A stretch of DNA of 10,165 nucleotides from an uncultured Mycoplasmataceae bacterium (GCA_947176435.1 CAMWQH010000014.1:1-10165); one strand, 5' to 3'. Numbered from the stretch's first letter, positions 1 to 8,747 are shown. Program-made: numbers and translations. The notes: a model not told the origin generated them from the letters alone.

Positions 1-15
1 ATACAAAAATATCGT

Positions 16-702
16 ATGAAAAGATTCACTTGAAAATTTCTACCATTAATTTTTACTCCACAGTTATTTGTAGTGCCTTTTTTAACTTCTTGTAACCGAG
101 AATATGTCCTTCCAGAAAACGCCCTTCCTTTTTCTGTGTATTCCCATAACGGTATGTTATTAACAGGGTTTAAAGATGACGTTGACTGAGAAAAATTTTC
201 CGACCCCAAATATGACACAATGATATTACCTCAATTTCTTGACGGAACTAAATTATTTTCTGTTACTCAAAATGCTTTTTTTAATCCTGATTCTGGTTTA
301 ACAACAATTCCGTCTAATATTAAACATTTGAAATTTCAATATCAATGAAACTATACGTATTTTGGAGAGTGTTGCTTTAAAGACGCGCCTTTTATTTCTC
401 TAAACTTACCAAATTTGTGCACAAGGTATATGACCGAATGCTTTTCTTCTATGAAAAATTTAACAGATGTATATTGTGATCTTAGATACAAATATATTAA
501 AGGAATCGATAAGAAAGACCAAGGAACAAACATATTTTCAAATTTATCTAATAATGGAATAATTCATTATCACAAGGATGGAGAATATGTTGACCCAGAC
601 CCTAACGTTAATCCTGAAAAAATACTAAATAATTTTATATATGTTGTACTTGATTTTCCTCAGACAGAATCTATTAACTGAATAATTGAGTTTGAAGAAT
701 AA
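16..702 (+). CDS. Surface lipoprotein with BspA-type leucine-rich repeats
   Basis: This frame encodes 228 residues and contains four TGA codons read as Trp and no TGG. The N-terminus is a lipoprotein signal: Lys/Arg at 2-3, a hydrophobic stretch at about 8-23, then LTSC with the lipidated cysteine at 26. The mature protein should therefore sit on the outer face of the membrane. Residues about 70-155 look like leucine-rich repeats of the BspA (LRR_5) type: a CF pair at 120-121 recurs at 142-143, a period of 22 residues, with Leu/Ile/Val spaced between. This block is unusually rich in cysteine (119, 120, 135, 142, 150) for a mycoplasma protein. Such repeats in other organisms bind proteins or host surfaces; a role here is inference. 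The ATG at 16 was chosen because the signal peptide begins there, but the frame is open to the window edge, so the true start could lie upstream. The next gene begins one base after the stop. Confidence 0.85.
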
Positions 703-703
703 T

Positions 704-2029
704 ATGAAAAAAATAACAAAATCTCTGTTGTCTTGTCTAATTTGTAGTCCACTTATTTTAACTTCTTTTAGCTGTTCGAAAGAACAAACAATTGAAAAGA
801 AGTGTGATGTAGTTTTTGAATCAGGTTCAAATTCATCTTTGTCAAAAGCCGGAGATTACGTAGATTATCTTATCGATGAATCATATAATCCAGGAACTCA
901 TTCTAGATGAGAAAATGGTCATTCGTACAATGATTTAAGTATTATTAGTGTTGACGGTGATGTTACACAAGAAGATGTAGAACAATGCTTTGGTTCTGCT
1001 GATGGTGGATACAATCCATGGTACGATAGCGGCAATCCCGAAGACAAATTTAATGAATGGCCAGAATATGGTTTCTTTTATGACTATAAAGCTGATAATG
1101 GAATTGGTAGATGACATCTAAAATTTCATATATTGAATGATGTTGTTAAGAGTTTTACTCTTAAACTAAACTTTATTAATGTTATTTACGTTAATGATAA
1201 AATGGAACACGGAGTCATTTCTTATAGCAAAGACTTATTTTTTTACTTTCATGCTCCAAATGTACACAATAAAGTGGAAGGAAACTCATTAAAAAATGTT
1301 GATTATCAATTTTCTAATAAAAATGTAAAAAATGACGGTTCAGACGTCTTAAAAGAAATAGCAATTAATCTTAATTCTTCTTTTGATATCTCAACTTCTC
1401 CAGACGACAAAACTATGAAAGGGTGAGCAAATTTTTTGGTTAATTCTGTAGAAAGTGGTTCTTGCTCACAGTACCGATCAAACATTATCTCATTACTTTC
1501 AATAATTGAGGGTTATATTTTTGAATACAACGTATTATATAGCGACAATTTATACTATTATGCTCATTGAGATAATTCAAAGCAAAAATGATTTTATACA
1601 GAAAAAGACTTATTAACTCCTGCTCAAAGAGAAAAAATCACAATTGATTCTTGTGTTGAAAAAGCAGAAAATCAAGCTAATGGTTTTATTACTTTTTCTT
1701 TGCAACAAACAATCCTAGAAAACGATACAGAGCAAGTTAGTTCAATAATTCAAGTTAATAAAAACAACACATCTGATCAGTATGTATTTACATCTCATTC
1801 TTTTTCTTCTGGAGTTTATGGTGTTTATCTTAGTTGCTTGCCAAACTCATCGTCATCTATGTTTCAAGTTACTAAGAGTGGCGATTATAAATGAGAAATA
1901 TTTAACAATAACGAAATTAAAATTTTTTCTCCAACTTTTAATTTTATAACAAATGGGTACACTAATAAAGAAGGTGCAAAATCATTGCTGCATGTCATTT
2001 TTAACGGTAAACAAATTGACATTTTATAA
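704..2029 (+). CDS. Lipoprotein of unrecognised family (441 aa)
   Basis: The frame is continuous for 441 residues once TGA is read as Trp (six TGA, two TGG). The ATG at 704 is preferred over the in-frame TTG at 686 because it lies one base after the upstream stop, is followed directly by MKKITKS, and gives a classic lipoprotein signal with the acceptor cysteine at 24 (TSFSC). No enzyme motif, transmembrane segment beyond the signal, or known domain is visible; the mature part is rich in Ser, Asn, Asp and aromatic residues and looks like a secreted beta-rich surface protein. Its best relative is the next frame downstream: shared blocks include WH.KF.I near residue 137, SFTL, DI.T.P, W..FLV, YRSN, SIIEG, a GDY, F..ITNG and H.IF. 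The tight spacing with the upstream lipoprotein gene suggests one transcript and coupled translation; no convincing Shine-Dalgarno sequence is seen. Function is unknown. Confidence 0.83.
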
Positions 2030-2033
2030 AACT

Positions 2034-2070
2034 TTCTTTAATTTGCAATATATATGTTATAATTAAAGAA
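2034..2070. repeat. Perfect 10-bp inverted repeat between the paralogues
   Basis: TTCTTTAATT at 2034-2043 is the exact reverse complement of AATTAAAGAA at 2061-2070, with a 17-base centre that can itself fold weakly (AATAT 2047-2051 against ATGTT 2054-2058 with one G-T pair). It starts five bases after the stop of the 441-residue lipoprotein gene and is followed by TTATTAATTTTT. It could be a weak A/T-only terminator for the upstream gene, an operator over the promoter motif it contains, or a site for DNA rearrangement. In a sequence this rich in A and T some such repeats arise by chance. Confidence 0.55.
2053..2063 (+). promoter_or_regulatory. Extended -10 promoter motif
   Basis: TATG, one base, then TATAAT (2058-2063) matches the extended -10 consensus TRTGnTATAAT exactly. 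No good -35 box lies 16-18 bases upstream, which is usual for extended -10 promoters and for mycoplasmas. A transcript would start near 2070, leaving almost no leader before the frame that opens at 2078. The motif overlaps the right arm of the 2034-2070 inverted repeat, so transcription from it could be under local control. It is supported by the match alone. Confidence 0.5.
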
Positions 2071-2077
2071 TTATTAA

Positions 2078-3217
2078 TTTTTACCTTGAGAAAAACTTGC
2101 TCCATATTTTTCAAACAACTTTACTCCTTGACCAGAAAAAGATTCAGACTATGATGGATTTGAATTTAATGAAAAAGAAAACAAATGACACTTTGGTTTT
2201 GAAATAGCAGAAGACTTTAATGTTTCATTTACTGTAAGTTTACAAATATCAAATTATATAAATGGCATCAAGTCTGTTTCGGATGTTTATAATTTGGATT
2301 TTCACCCATTAAATCATTTTGACATAGATGAAATTTCTGAAGGCAACGTTAATGAACAATTCTTTTATTTTAACTCTGAATTCATGCAAAATTACAAAAC
2401 AGATGAGGAACGAAATGCATATCGTGAAAAGCTTGCTAGGGATTGTAAAACACAAAGTGATATTACAACTCTTCCTAACGGGACAACAAGTGCAACAGAT
2501 AGAGAATGATCAACTTTTATTATTGATAAACTTTTTAACGATAAAAGCTCTGATTTATATTCAAAACGTGCAAACTTCATGGCTTTTTGTTCTGTAATGG
2601 AGGGATTTAATGCAGCAGTTAAAGTTCAAGATTGACAAGAAGATAGAGATGATATACCACAACACAATCCTTATTCATTTGGTACACTTGAATATCGTGA
2701 ATGATATGGGGATATGAGTTGATGTTTTGACGAAGAAACTAATTATGAAATAGTTAAGGATTATGCTTTTAGTGTTTCTCTTCACAAAATACAAGACGTT
2801 AGCAAAGATAGCAACCGTCTTTTAACAAATGTTGATTTTACTGCATTAAGAGATAGTGAAGATTTTGAATATCAAGGCATACAAGTCCCAAGATATGCTT
2901 CTCTTGAAAGCCAATTAGATTTCTTTTCTGCAAACATTATTTCTGGAACAAATGGGCTTTCTTTGATTGATGGTTGAACAGCATCTGGACGTGACAATTC
3001 TGGTTTTACTATTAAATTCGATGGTGATTACACTGAAAAAGTCCATGCAGTTCCTGATGCTCCAACAGATGGTTTCTTCCAATTAATCACTGGTGGTAAT
3101 TTAATACGTGACGATAGGACATCAACTCATAAGATTAAGCTAACAATGAAAGAATTTATTCACTGTATCTTCCCAAAAATGGATAAAGATGAAATAGAAA
3201 TAACAGAATCTTATTAA
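2078..3217 (+). CDS. N-terminally truncated paralogue of the 441-aa lipoprotein; start unclear, possible pseudogene or silent copy
   Basis: The frame is open for 379 sense codons after an in-frame TAA at 2075, with eight TGA read as Trp and no internal break. It aligns with the 441-residue lipoprotein from about residue 89 of that protein to its end: W at 2129 matches Trp106, then KWHFGFEI against RWHLKFHI, SFTVSL against SFTLKL, DITTLP against DISTSP, KRAN against YRSN, SVMEG against SIIEG, FSVSL against FTFSL, FDGDY against KSGDY, and LITGG against FITNG. It lacks a signal peptide and a lipobox cysteine. No ATG occurs before 2384; the first usual alternative start is TTG at 2294, which would remove a further conserved block; TTA at 2081 is the only other candidate near the open end. 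The coordinates given are the open frame, not a proven start. Options are a 5'-deleted pseudogene, a donor copy for recombination with the intact gene, or a leaderless cytoplasmic product from the promoter motif at 2053. Confidence 0.65.
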
Positions 3218-3221
3218 CTTT

Positions 3222-3240
3222 AAAAATAACAAATATTTTT
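3222..3240. terminator. Possible bidirectional terminator between convergent units
   Basis: AAAAATA (3222-3228) and TATTTTT (3234-3240) form a perfect 7-bp A/T stem around a five-base loop, with a run of T on the + strand and of A before it, so U-tracts follow on either transcript. It lies in the 32-base gap between the last lipoprotein-like frame (stop at 3217) and the end of the ATP synthase operon (stop at 3250), where a shared terminator is expected. The stem has no G-C pair, so its strength is doubtful. Confidence 0.45.
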
Positions 3241-3249
3241 TTATACCAA

Positions 3250-3663
3250 CTACTTAATGATTTTTCTTAAATCATTAAGTTCTTTTTCTAATTTTGTTTG
3301 TATTTTTTCAATAGCTACTTCACTTGAGAATGTTTTATTGCTAATTGCTTGCTTAATTTTTTGTTCACGTTTAGCAATAACAGATTCATTAATATTATTA
3401 GTAAAGTCAAAGAAATCAGTAATAACATTGATTTCGTTGTTATTAGTGTAAAACATTCCTCCGTTAATAACCGCGGAAACTCTATTGTTTCTAATGTCTC
3501 TAATGTAACAAACAGAAGGAACAATTGCACCAATTAATGGAGCGTGATTAGCTAATATAGCAATATATCCTGTAGATGTTTTTAGTTCGATTTGCAAAAT
3601 ATCATCTTCAAAGAAGATGCCTTCTGGAGTATTAATTTTTAACTTAAATCGACTAAATGCCAT
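3250..3663 (-). CDS. atpC: F1Fo ATP synthase epsilon subunit
   Basis: This 137-residue protein is the epsilon subunit of the F1 central stalk, which links gamma to the c-ring and can inhibit the enzyme. The N-terminal beta-sandwich is clear: residues 8-14 KLKINTP, then EGIFFEDD, GYIAILANHAPLIGAI (the hallmark loop of the family) and a GGMFYTNNNEINVITD strand at about 68-83. The C-terminal half is charged and helical (KREQKIKQ onward), matching the helix hairpin that moves between inhibiting and active states. The length is normal for the family. It is the last gene of the operon; its ATG overlaps the atpD stop by one base (TAATG), with only a weak GGAAAG upstream, so translation is probably coupled to atpD. 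The stop is TAG. Confidence 0.96.
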   Translation of the reverse strand: MAFSRFKLKINTPEGIFFEDDILQIELKTSTGYIAILANHAPLIGAIVPSVCYIRDIRNNRVSAVINGGMFYTNNNEINVITDFFDFTNNINESVIAKREQKIKQAISNKTFSSEVAIEKIQTKLEKELNDLRKIIK

Positions 3664-5087
3664 TATTTCTTTCCAGCTCTTGCTTTAACGTCGTCAATAG
3701 TTCCAGCAAACATAAAATGTTGTTCGTTTATGTTATCGCATTTACCATCAATAATTTCTTTAAAACTTCTGATTGTATCAGATACTTTTACATAAGCACC
3801 CTTACGACCAGTAAACTTTTCACCTACGAAGAATGGTTGAGATAAGAAGTTTCTTATCTTTCTTGCACGGTTAACAGTTAATTTATCTTCTTCAGATAAT
3901 TCATCCATACCTAAAATTGCAATAATATCTTGAAGTTCTTCATATTTTTGAAGAATTTCTTGAACTTGTCTAGCAACTTTATAGTGTTCTATACCAACAA
4001 CATTTGGATCAAGTAATCTTGAACTTGATTCAAGTGGGTTAATTGCTGGATAAATTCCTAATGAAGCAATCTTACGGTCAAGAACGGTTTTAGCATCCAA
4101 GTGTGTAAATGTAGTTGCAGGAGCAGGGTCGGTTAAGTCATCTGCAGGTACATATACTGCTTGAATTGATGTAATAGATCCATTCTTAGTAGATGTAATT
4201 CTTTCTTGTAATTGACCCATTTCATAGTCAAGTGTTGGTTGGTAACCAGCAGCTGAAGGCATACGACCTAATAATGCTGAAACCTCACTACCAGCTTGAG
4301 TAAATCTAAAGATGTTATCAATAAATAACAAAACGTCTTGTTTTTGTTTATCTCTAAAGAATTCTGCCATTGTTAACGCAGTTAAGGCAACACGCATTCT
4401 TGCACCAGGAGGTTCGTTCATTTGTCCAAAGACTAATGCTGTTTTGTTAATAACACCAGCATTTACCATTTCGTAGTATAAGTCGTTACCTTCACGAGTT
4501 CTTTCACCTACACCAGCGAATACAGAAATACCACCATGTCCTTTTGCGATGTTATTAATTAATTCTTGAACTAATACAGTTTTACCTACACCAGCACCAC
4601 CAAATAAACCAATTTTACCACCTTTTACATAAGGAATCAATAAGTCAATAACTTTAATACCTGTTTCTAATATTTCAGTTGTTGTAGCTTGTTCAGCAAA
4701 AGAAGGAGGTAATCTGTGAATTGGATTATATGAAACATCTTTTTTAGGCATTGGTCTATTGTCGATTGGTTCGCCAATAACATTGAACATTCTTCCTAAT
4801 ACACCGTTACCTACAGGAGCTTTAATTGAACTTCCAGTTGCAGTTACAAGGTCACCTCTTCTTAAACCGTTAGTTGAACCCATCGCAATACATTTAACTA
4901 CATCATCACCAGCAATTTGACTAACTTCAAGAACAAGATCTTCATTACCTACCTTTACAGTAAGAGCATCATAAATTTCTGGTAAGTTGTTAGGTATAAA
5001 CCTAACATTTACTACAGATCCTAATACTTCTACAATTTTTCCAATATTTTTGTTTGTTGTTTTTGATTTAAGATTTCTTCTATTCAT
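3663..5087 (-). CDS. atpD: F1Fo ATP synthase beta subunit (catalytic)
   Basis: Beta carries the three catalytic sites of F1. Counting from the chosen ATG (474 residues): a beta-barrel N-terminus with IVEVLGSVVNV; P-loop GGAGVGKT at 163-170; GERTREG with the catalytic glutamate at 195; Walker B LLFIDN with the aspartate at 257; and the torque-transmitting DELSEED loop at 395-401. All are intact, so the subunit should be catalytically competent. The frame extends upstream to a TTG at 5105, but the ATG at 5087 is preferred because AGGAGGT sits seven bases before it. The start overlaps the end of atpG by eight bases (ATGAATAG), and the stop overlaps the atpC start by one base. No TGA codon is used, in line with the absence of Trp. 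Confidence 0.98.
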   Translation of the reverse strand: MNRRNLKSKTTNKNIGKIVEVLGSVVNVRFIPNNLPEIYDALTVKVGNEDLVLEVSQIAGDDVVKCIAMGSTNGLRRGDLVTATGSSIKAPVGNGVLGRMFNVIGEPIDNRPMPKKDVSYNPIHRLPPSFAEQATTTEILETGIKVIDLLIPYVKGGKIGLFGGAGVGKTVLVQELINNIAKGHGGISVFAGVGERTREGNDLYYEMVNAGVINKTALVFGQMNEPPGARMRVALTALTMAEFFRDKQKQDVLLFIDNIFRFTQAGSEVSALLGRMPSAAGYQPTLDYEMGQLQERITSTKNGSITSIQAVYVPADDLTDPAPATTFTHLDAKTVLDRKIASLGIYPAINPLESSSRLLDPNVVGIEHYKVARQVQEILQKYEELQDIIAILGMDELSEEDKLTVNRARKIRNFLSQPFFVGEKFTGRKGAYVKVSDTIRSFKEIIDGKCDNINEQHFMFAGTIDDVKARAGKK

Positions 5088-5961
5088 TTGCTGTACCTCC
5101 TGCAACTATTTCATTAATTTCTTGTGTAATCTTTTCTTGTCTTGCTCTATTAAACTGTAATACTAAATTATCTATCAGTTCTTTTGCGTTTTTGGTTGCG
5201 GTATCCATTGCATTTCTCCGCGAACCACTTTCACATAGTTGAGACTCAATTATTCCCGCAAAAATTATTGTTGTTATGAACGTTGGAAGAATTGATTCAA
5301 ATATGTGGTGTCTTGGTGATTCATATTCAATGATTTGCTTTTTATCATTTGTATTAGCCATTGAAGTTAAAGTAGCTTTATCTGACTGTTCATTATTAAA
5401 TAATGTTTTATCAAATGGCAGTATTTGAATTTCAACAGGACTGAATGTCATGGAGTTTATGAATTTGGTGTATACCATCTTAATTTTTCCAAATTGTTCT
5501 TTTGCAAACATCTCCATGATTATTGCGCTAGTTGGAAGAATTTCCAAATAACTAATGTTCTTGCTTGATACTTCAATGGTGTGAAGAACTTTAGACTCAA
5601 GACCGTGAGATTTTAAATATGAATATCCTTTTTTACCAAAAACAATAATTTTGTCATTTGGTTTGATCTTTTCAATTAAATATTTAGTGATGTTGATGTT
5701 AAATGCACCGCATAAACCCATTGAAGATGTAATTAATATATAAAGAGTGTTTTCGTTTTTTGGGTTTAATTTCTTATCATCGGTTGAACTTACTAGAGGT
5801 TTTACAATATTGTAAAAGTCTTTACAAAAAGAAGCAATCTTATCATATTCTTTTGCTTGTTTACGAATATTAGCAGTAGCAATCAACTTCATAGCTCCTG
5901 TGATCTTTGAAGTTGTTTGTACAGATTTAATTCTTTTTTTGATATTCTCTAGTGATTGCAT
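5080..5961 (-). CDS. atpG: F1Fo ATP synthase gamma subunit
   Basis: Gamma is the rotating central shaft inside the alpha3beta3 hexamer. The 293-residue protein has the two signature termini: the N-terminal helix (IKKRIKSVQTTSKITGAMK at about 7-25) and the C-terminal helix around 240-285, with the conserved stretch ESQLCESGSRRNAMDTATKNA and QFNRARQEKITQEINEIVAG. These form the coiled coil that reaches into the hexamer. The middle region is variable, as in the family, and length is close to the usual 280-290. The ATG lies two bases after the atpA stop and no Shine-Dalgarno sequence is visible, so initiation probably depends on ribosomes finishing atpA; that could keep gamma lower than alpha and beta. 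The TAG stop overlaps the atpD start. Confidence 0.97.
   Translation of the reverse strand: MQSLENIKKRIKSVQTTSKITGAMKLIATANIRKQAKEYDKIASFCKDFYNIVKPLVSSTDDKKLNPKNENTLYILITSSMGLCGAFNINITKYLIEKIKPNDKIIVFGKKGYSYLKSHGLESKVLHTIEVSSKNISYLEILPTSAIIMEMFAKEQFGKIKMVYTKFINSMTFSPVEIQILPFDKTLFNNEQSDKATLTSMANTNDKKQIIEYESPRHHIFESILPTFITTIIFAGIIESQLCESGSRRNAMDTATKNAKELIDNLVLQFNRARQEKITQEINEIVAGGTANE
5095..5101 (-). promoter_or_regulatory. Shine-Dalgarno site that sets the atpD start
   Basis: On the minus strand AGGAGGT is followed by seven bases and the ATG at 5087. It lies within the last codons of atpG. It is the strongest ribosome binding site in the window and rules in favour of the ATG over the upstream in-frame TTG at 5105, which this site would itself overlap. 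A strong independent site fits the need for three beta subunits per single gamma. Confidence 0.85.
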
Positions 5962-5963
5962 GA

Positions 5964-7556
5964 CTATTTTTTAGTTGTTTTAGCTTGTTTAGTTTTAGAA
6001 GCGGAATATTTTAATCCTTCTTTTGACCCATATTTAGAAATGTCATAGTTTGAAAAACTTGAGATGTAATTAGATAAGAATTTTTTAAATTCATTTCTAA
6101 ATTCTTCAACTAATGCATCGTCAAAAGCTTGTGCTTTAACTAATTTTGCACGAGCATTAGTGTTTTTGAAATAAGCAATAGCGTCTTGTTTGAATAATTC
6201 AATCTTGTCGATAGGGATTCATTTTATGAATCTTTCTTTAATTGCAAATAATAAAATCGCTTCATCTATTTGATCATATGGTTGGTTTTGAGGTTGCTTA
6301 ATCATTTGCATAACTCTTTCACCGTGTTCAAGAACTCTCTTTGTTTCATTATCCAAGTCACTACCAAATTGACTGAACGCATTCAATTCAGAGTATTGAG
6401 CAAGTTCAAGTTTTAATGTGCCTGCCATTTGTTTAACGGCTTTAATTTGAGCAGATGAACCAACACGGGAAACTGATAAACCAATTCCAATCGCAGGTCT
6501 TTGACCAGCATTGAACATACCCGTTTCCATAAATAATTGACCATCAGTAATTGAAATTACATTCGTAGGAATGTAAGCCGAAATATCTCCAGCTTGAGTT
6601 TCAATAATTGGTAAAGCAGTAATTGAACCACCGCCGTTTTCTTTGTTTAATCTGCATGCACGTTCTAGTAAACGAGAGTGTAAGTAGAAAACATCACCAG
6701 GGTAAGCTTCACGACCAGGTGGACGTCTTAGTAATAATGAAATTGTACGATAAGCAACAGCATGTTTAGATAAGTCATCGTAAATAATTAAAACATCTTT
6801 ACCTTTAGACATTCATTCTTCAGCAATTGTTACACCTGTATAAGGAGCAATATATTTTAATGCAGGAATATCAGATGCTGTAGCAGAAACGATTGTTGTA
6901 TATTCCATTGCATTGTGTGCATTAAGAGTTCTAGCTAATTGTGCAACAGAAGAATTCTTTTGACCAATTGCTACATATACACAGTATATGTTTTTACCTT
7001 TTTGGTTGATAATTGTGTCAATAGCGATTGTAGTTTTTCCTGTCTGTCTATCACCAATAATAAGTTCACGTTGGCCTTTACCAATAGGGAACATTGAGTC
7101 GATTGATAAGATACCAGTAGGTAATGGTTGATCAACTGATTGTCTTGTCATAACACCAGGAGCAATCTTTTCAATAGGCATTAATTTCTTAGAAGAAATT
7201 TTTCCTTTACCATCAATTGGTTGACCCAATGGGTCAACAATTCTTCCAACTAATTCATCACCAACAGGAACTGATACTACTGTTTTTGTACGTTTAACAA
7301 CACTGTCTTCAGTAATGTTTTTATATTCACCTAACATTACGACACCAACGAAATCACTTTCAAGGTTAAGTGCCATACCATAAGAACCATTTTCAAAAAG
7401 TACTAACTCATTTAACATGATGTTAGTTAAACCAGAAACATAAGCAATACCATCACCTACAGAGATGACTTTACCTTCTTCTTCAAAAGTTGCTTTTGAA
7501 GAATATTTATTTATTCTGGCTTTTATAGTTGTTGAGAATTTATCGCTATTGTTCAT
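5964..7556 (-). CDS. atpA: F1Fo ATP synthase alpha subunit
   Basis: Alpha alternates with beta in F1 and holds the non-catalytic nucleotide sites. The 530-residue frame is continuous only with TGA as Trp: TGA at 6813-6815 encodes Trp248 (EEWMSKGK) and TGA at 6219-6221 encodes a Trp near 446 (FIKWIP). Key features are the N-terminal barrel with ISVGDGIAYVSGL, the P-loop GDRQTGKT at 168-175, Walker B LIIYDD at 256-261, and the arginine finger in SVSRVGSS (Arg364), which reaches into the neighbouring beta site. The C-terminus ends in a lysine-rich tail (about 25 residues after NYDISKYG) that is longer than in many bacteria. AAGGAG (7564-7569, minus strand) lies seven bases before the ATG, across the atpH stop. 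The start is three bases after atpH and the stop two bases before atpG. Confidence 0.98.
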
Positions 7557-7559
7557 GGT

Positions 7560-8108
7560 TTAACTCCTTTGTTGTATTGGTGCAATTGATTTTTGTTTAA
7601 TGATTTCTAATTTCTTTTTGAATGTGTTATCTATAGACATGTATTTTGATTCGATTTTGATTCCTCCGATAACACTTGGATCTACAATATTTTCAAGAAC
7701 TATTTGCTTTTTATATTTTTGAGTTAAAGCTTTTCTAATGTCATTTAAATGTTTTTGATTTAAAGCAAATGCTGAATAAACTTTAACAAAGTTAATTGAG
7801 AAATAATCATCATAGATTGAAAGGAAACTTCTTAAAATTTTTTCTAAATAATCTCCTCTATTGAAGTCAATTATCGTTCAAACAAAGTAAATGAATTTTG
7901 TTTCTAGTTTCTTTTGAAACATTGATTTAAATACTTTTTTTCTTTGTTCTTTATCAATAGATAAATTAGATAAAAAGTCAGCAAGTTCTGTTTTAGTTAA
8001 TACGTCAACCAAAAAACAAGCTTGCTTGTAATAAGTTTTAATTTTCTTTTCTTTTGTTCCTATTTCGAACAATAGAGAACTATATGAATAAATAAAACTT
8101 ATATTCAT
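7560..8108 (-). CDS. atpH: F1Fo ATP synthase delta subunit
   Basis: Delta caps F1 and ties the alpha3beta3 crown to the b-subunit stator. The frame gives 182 residues, normal for the family, with one TGA (7878-7880) read as Trp77. The N-terminal part is helical, starting MNISFIYSYSSLLFEIGTKE, in the way delta/OSCP proteins begin (alpha-helical bundle that binds alpha). The C-terminal half has VYSAFALNQKHLNDIRKAL and the conserved DPSVIGGIKI motif near 150-160, the best family marker here. The protein is otherwise diverged, as delta usually is, and Lys-rich. AAGGGAG (8116-8122, minus strand) precedes the ATG by seven bases; the start is two bases after the atpF stop, and its own stop lies three bases before atpA. 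Position between b and alpha supports the call. Confidence 0.94.
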
Positions 8109-8110
8109 TG

Positions 8111-8722
8111 TTATTCTCCCTTATCTTTCTTAACCTGTTCAATGAAGTCTTTTACAAATTGATCAGAATCTTTACGGGATACTTTCTTCTTTAATAAAGA
8201 AGTTGTTGCATCAAAAGCAATATCCAAGATTTCTTGATCCATAGAAGAATAGATGTCAGTTTTAATCTTTATTCCTTCATTTACGGCATCATCCGTAATT
8301 TTTTTAGCGTTGTTCTTAGCTTCAGTTTCGATCTTTTCTTTTAATTGATAAGCTTGATTAGAAGCAACTTCAAGAATGTTTTGCGCTTGACTGTGAGCAT
8401 TTATTTTTTCTTTTTCAGCATCAGCTAATTTTTTTAACGCTTCTTTTCTAGCTTCTTCAGCTTGATTAATTTGATCTTGAATATATTCATTACGTTTACG
8501 TAATGTTTCTTTTGAAGGTTTTCAAACTAATCAAATACATAATGTTAATAAAACAACCGTAGCAAACAAATGAGACAAGAACACTCATAAGTTTGGCATG
8601 ATTGATTGAATTACATCATCAGGTTCAACAGGGCTACATGAAGATAGACCAAAACAAAATGGTGCAACTAAAAATACACCAAAAATAGTTAAGAATATTT
8701 TGTTAAATCCCTTCTTTCCCAT
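8111..8722 (-). CDS. atpF: F1Fo ATP synthase b subunit, lipoprotein form
   Basis: Subunit b is the peripheral stator that stops alpha3beta3 from turning with the rotor. The frame encodes 203 residues with three TGA (LWVF, IWLVW) read as Trp, which hides it from a standard-code reading. Residues 1-28 form a lipoprotein signal with basic start MGKKGFNK, a hydrophobic core and GLSSC, Cys29 being the lipidation site. A second hydrophobic segment at about 44-67 ends in WKPS, the normal membrane anchor of b. From about 70 onward the chain is a long charged helix (KRNEYIQDQINQAEEARKEA and on) suited to the b dimer. A lipid-modified b subunit is known from Mycoplasma pneumoniae, so this is a mycoplasma trait. 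The gene lies 25 bases after atpE; no good Shine-Dalgarno sequence is seen before the ATG. Confidence 0.95.
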
Positions 8723-8747
8723 TATGCTTTATTAAAAAAGTAATTCC

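Noticed and set aside
686..703. TTG at 686 as the start of the 441-residue lipoprotein
   Set aside because: The ATG at 704 starts a standard lipoprotein signal and follows the upstream stop directly; the TTG adds residues that do not fit a signal peptide.
935..1117. Minus-strand 60-codon frame opposite the 441-residue lipoprotein
   Set aside because: It is antisense to a coding frame, has no ribosome site, and its hydrophobic look comes from the complement of an Asp/Tyr-rich stretch.
2294..3217. TTG at 2294 as the genuine start of the headless paralogue
   Set aside because: The homology to the upstream protein, including the conserved Trp-His block, continues well upstream of 2294, so a start there would cut through a conserved region. 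It cannot be excluded as a start used by the cell.
3257..3845. Short plus-strand frames opposite atpC and atpD
   Set aside because: They have no family resemblance and lie antisense to strongly conserved subunits; they are shadow frames.
5085..5105. Earlier atpD start at the TTG ending at 5105
   Set aside because: AGGAGGT lies inside that extension and is ideally placed for the ATG at 5087; the extra six residues simply encode the ribosome site.
5964..7556. Alpha subunit appears broken into separate pieces at 6813-6815 and 6219-6221
   Set aside because: Both breaks are TGA codons at positions of aromatic residues in an otherwise perfect alpha subunit; with TGA as Trp the frame is whole.
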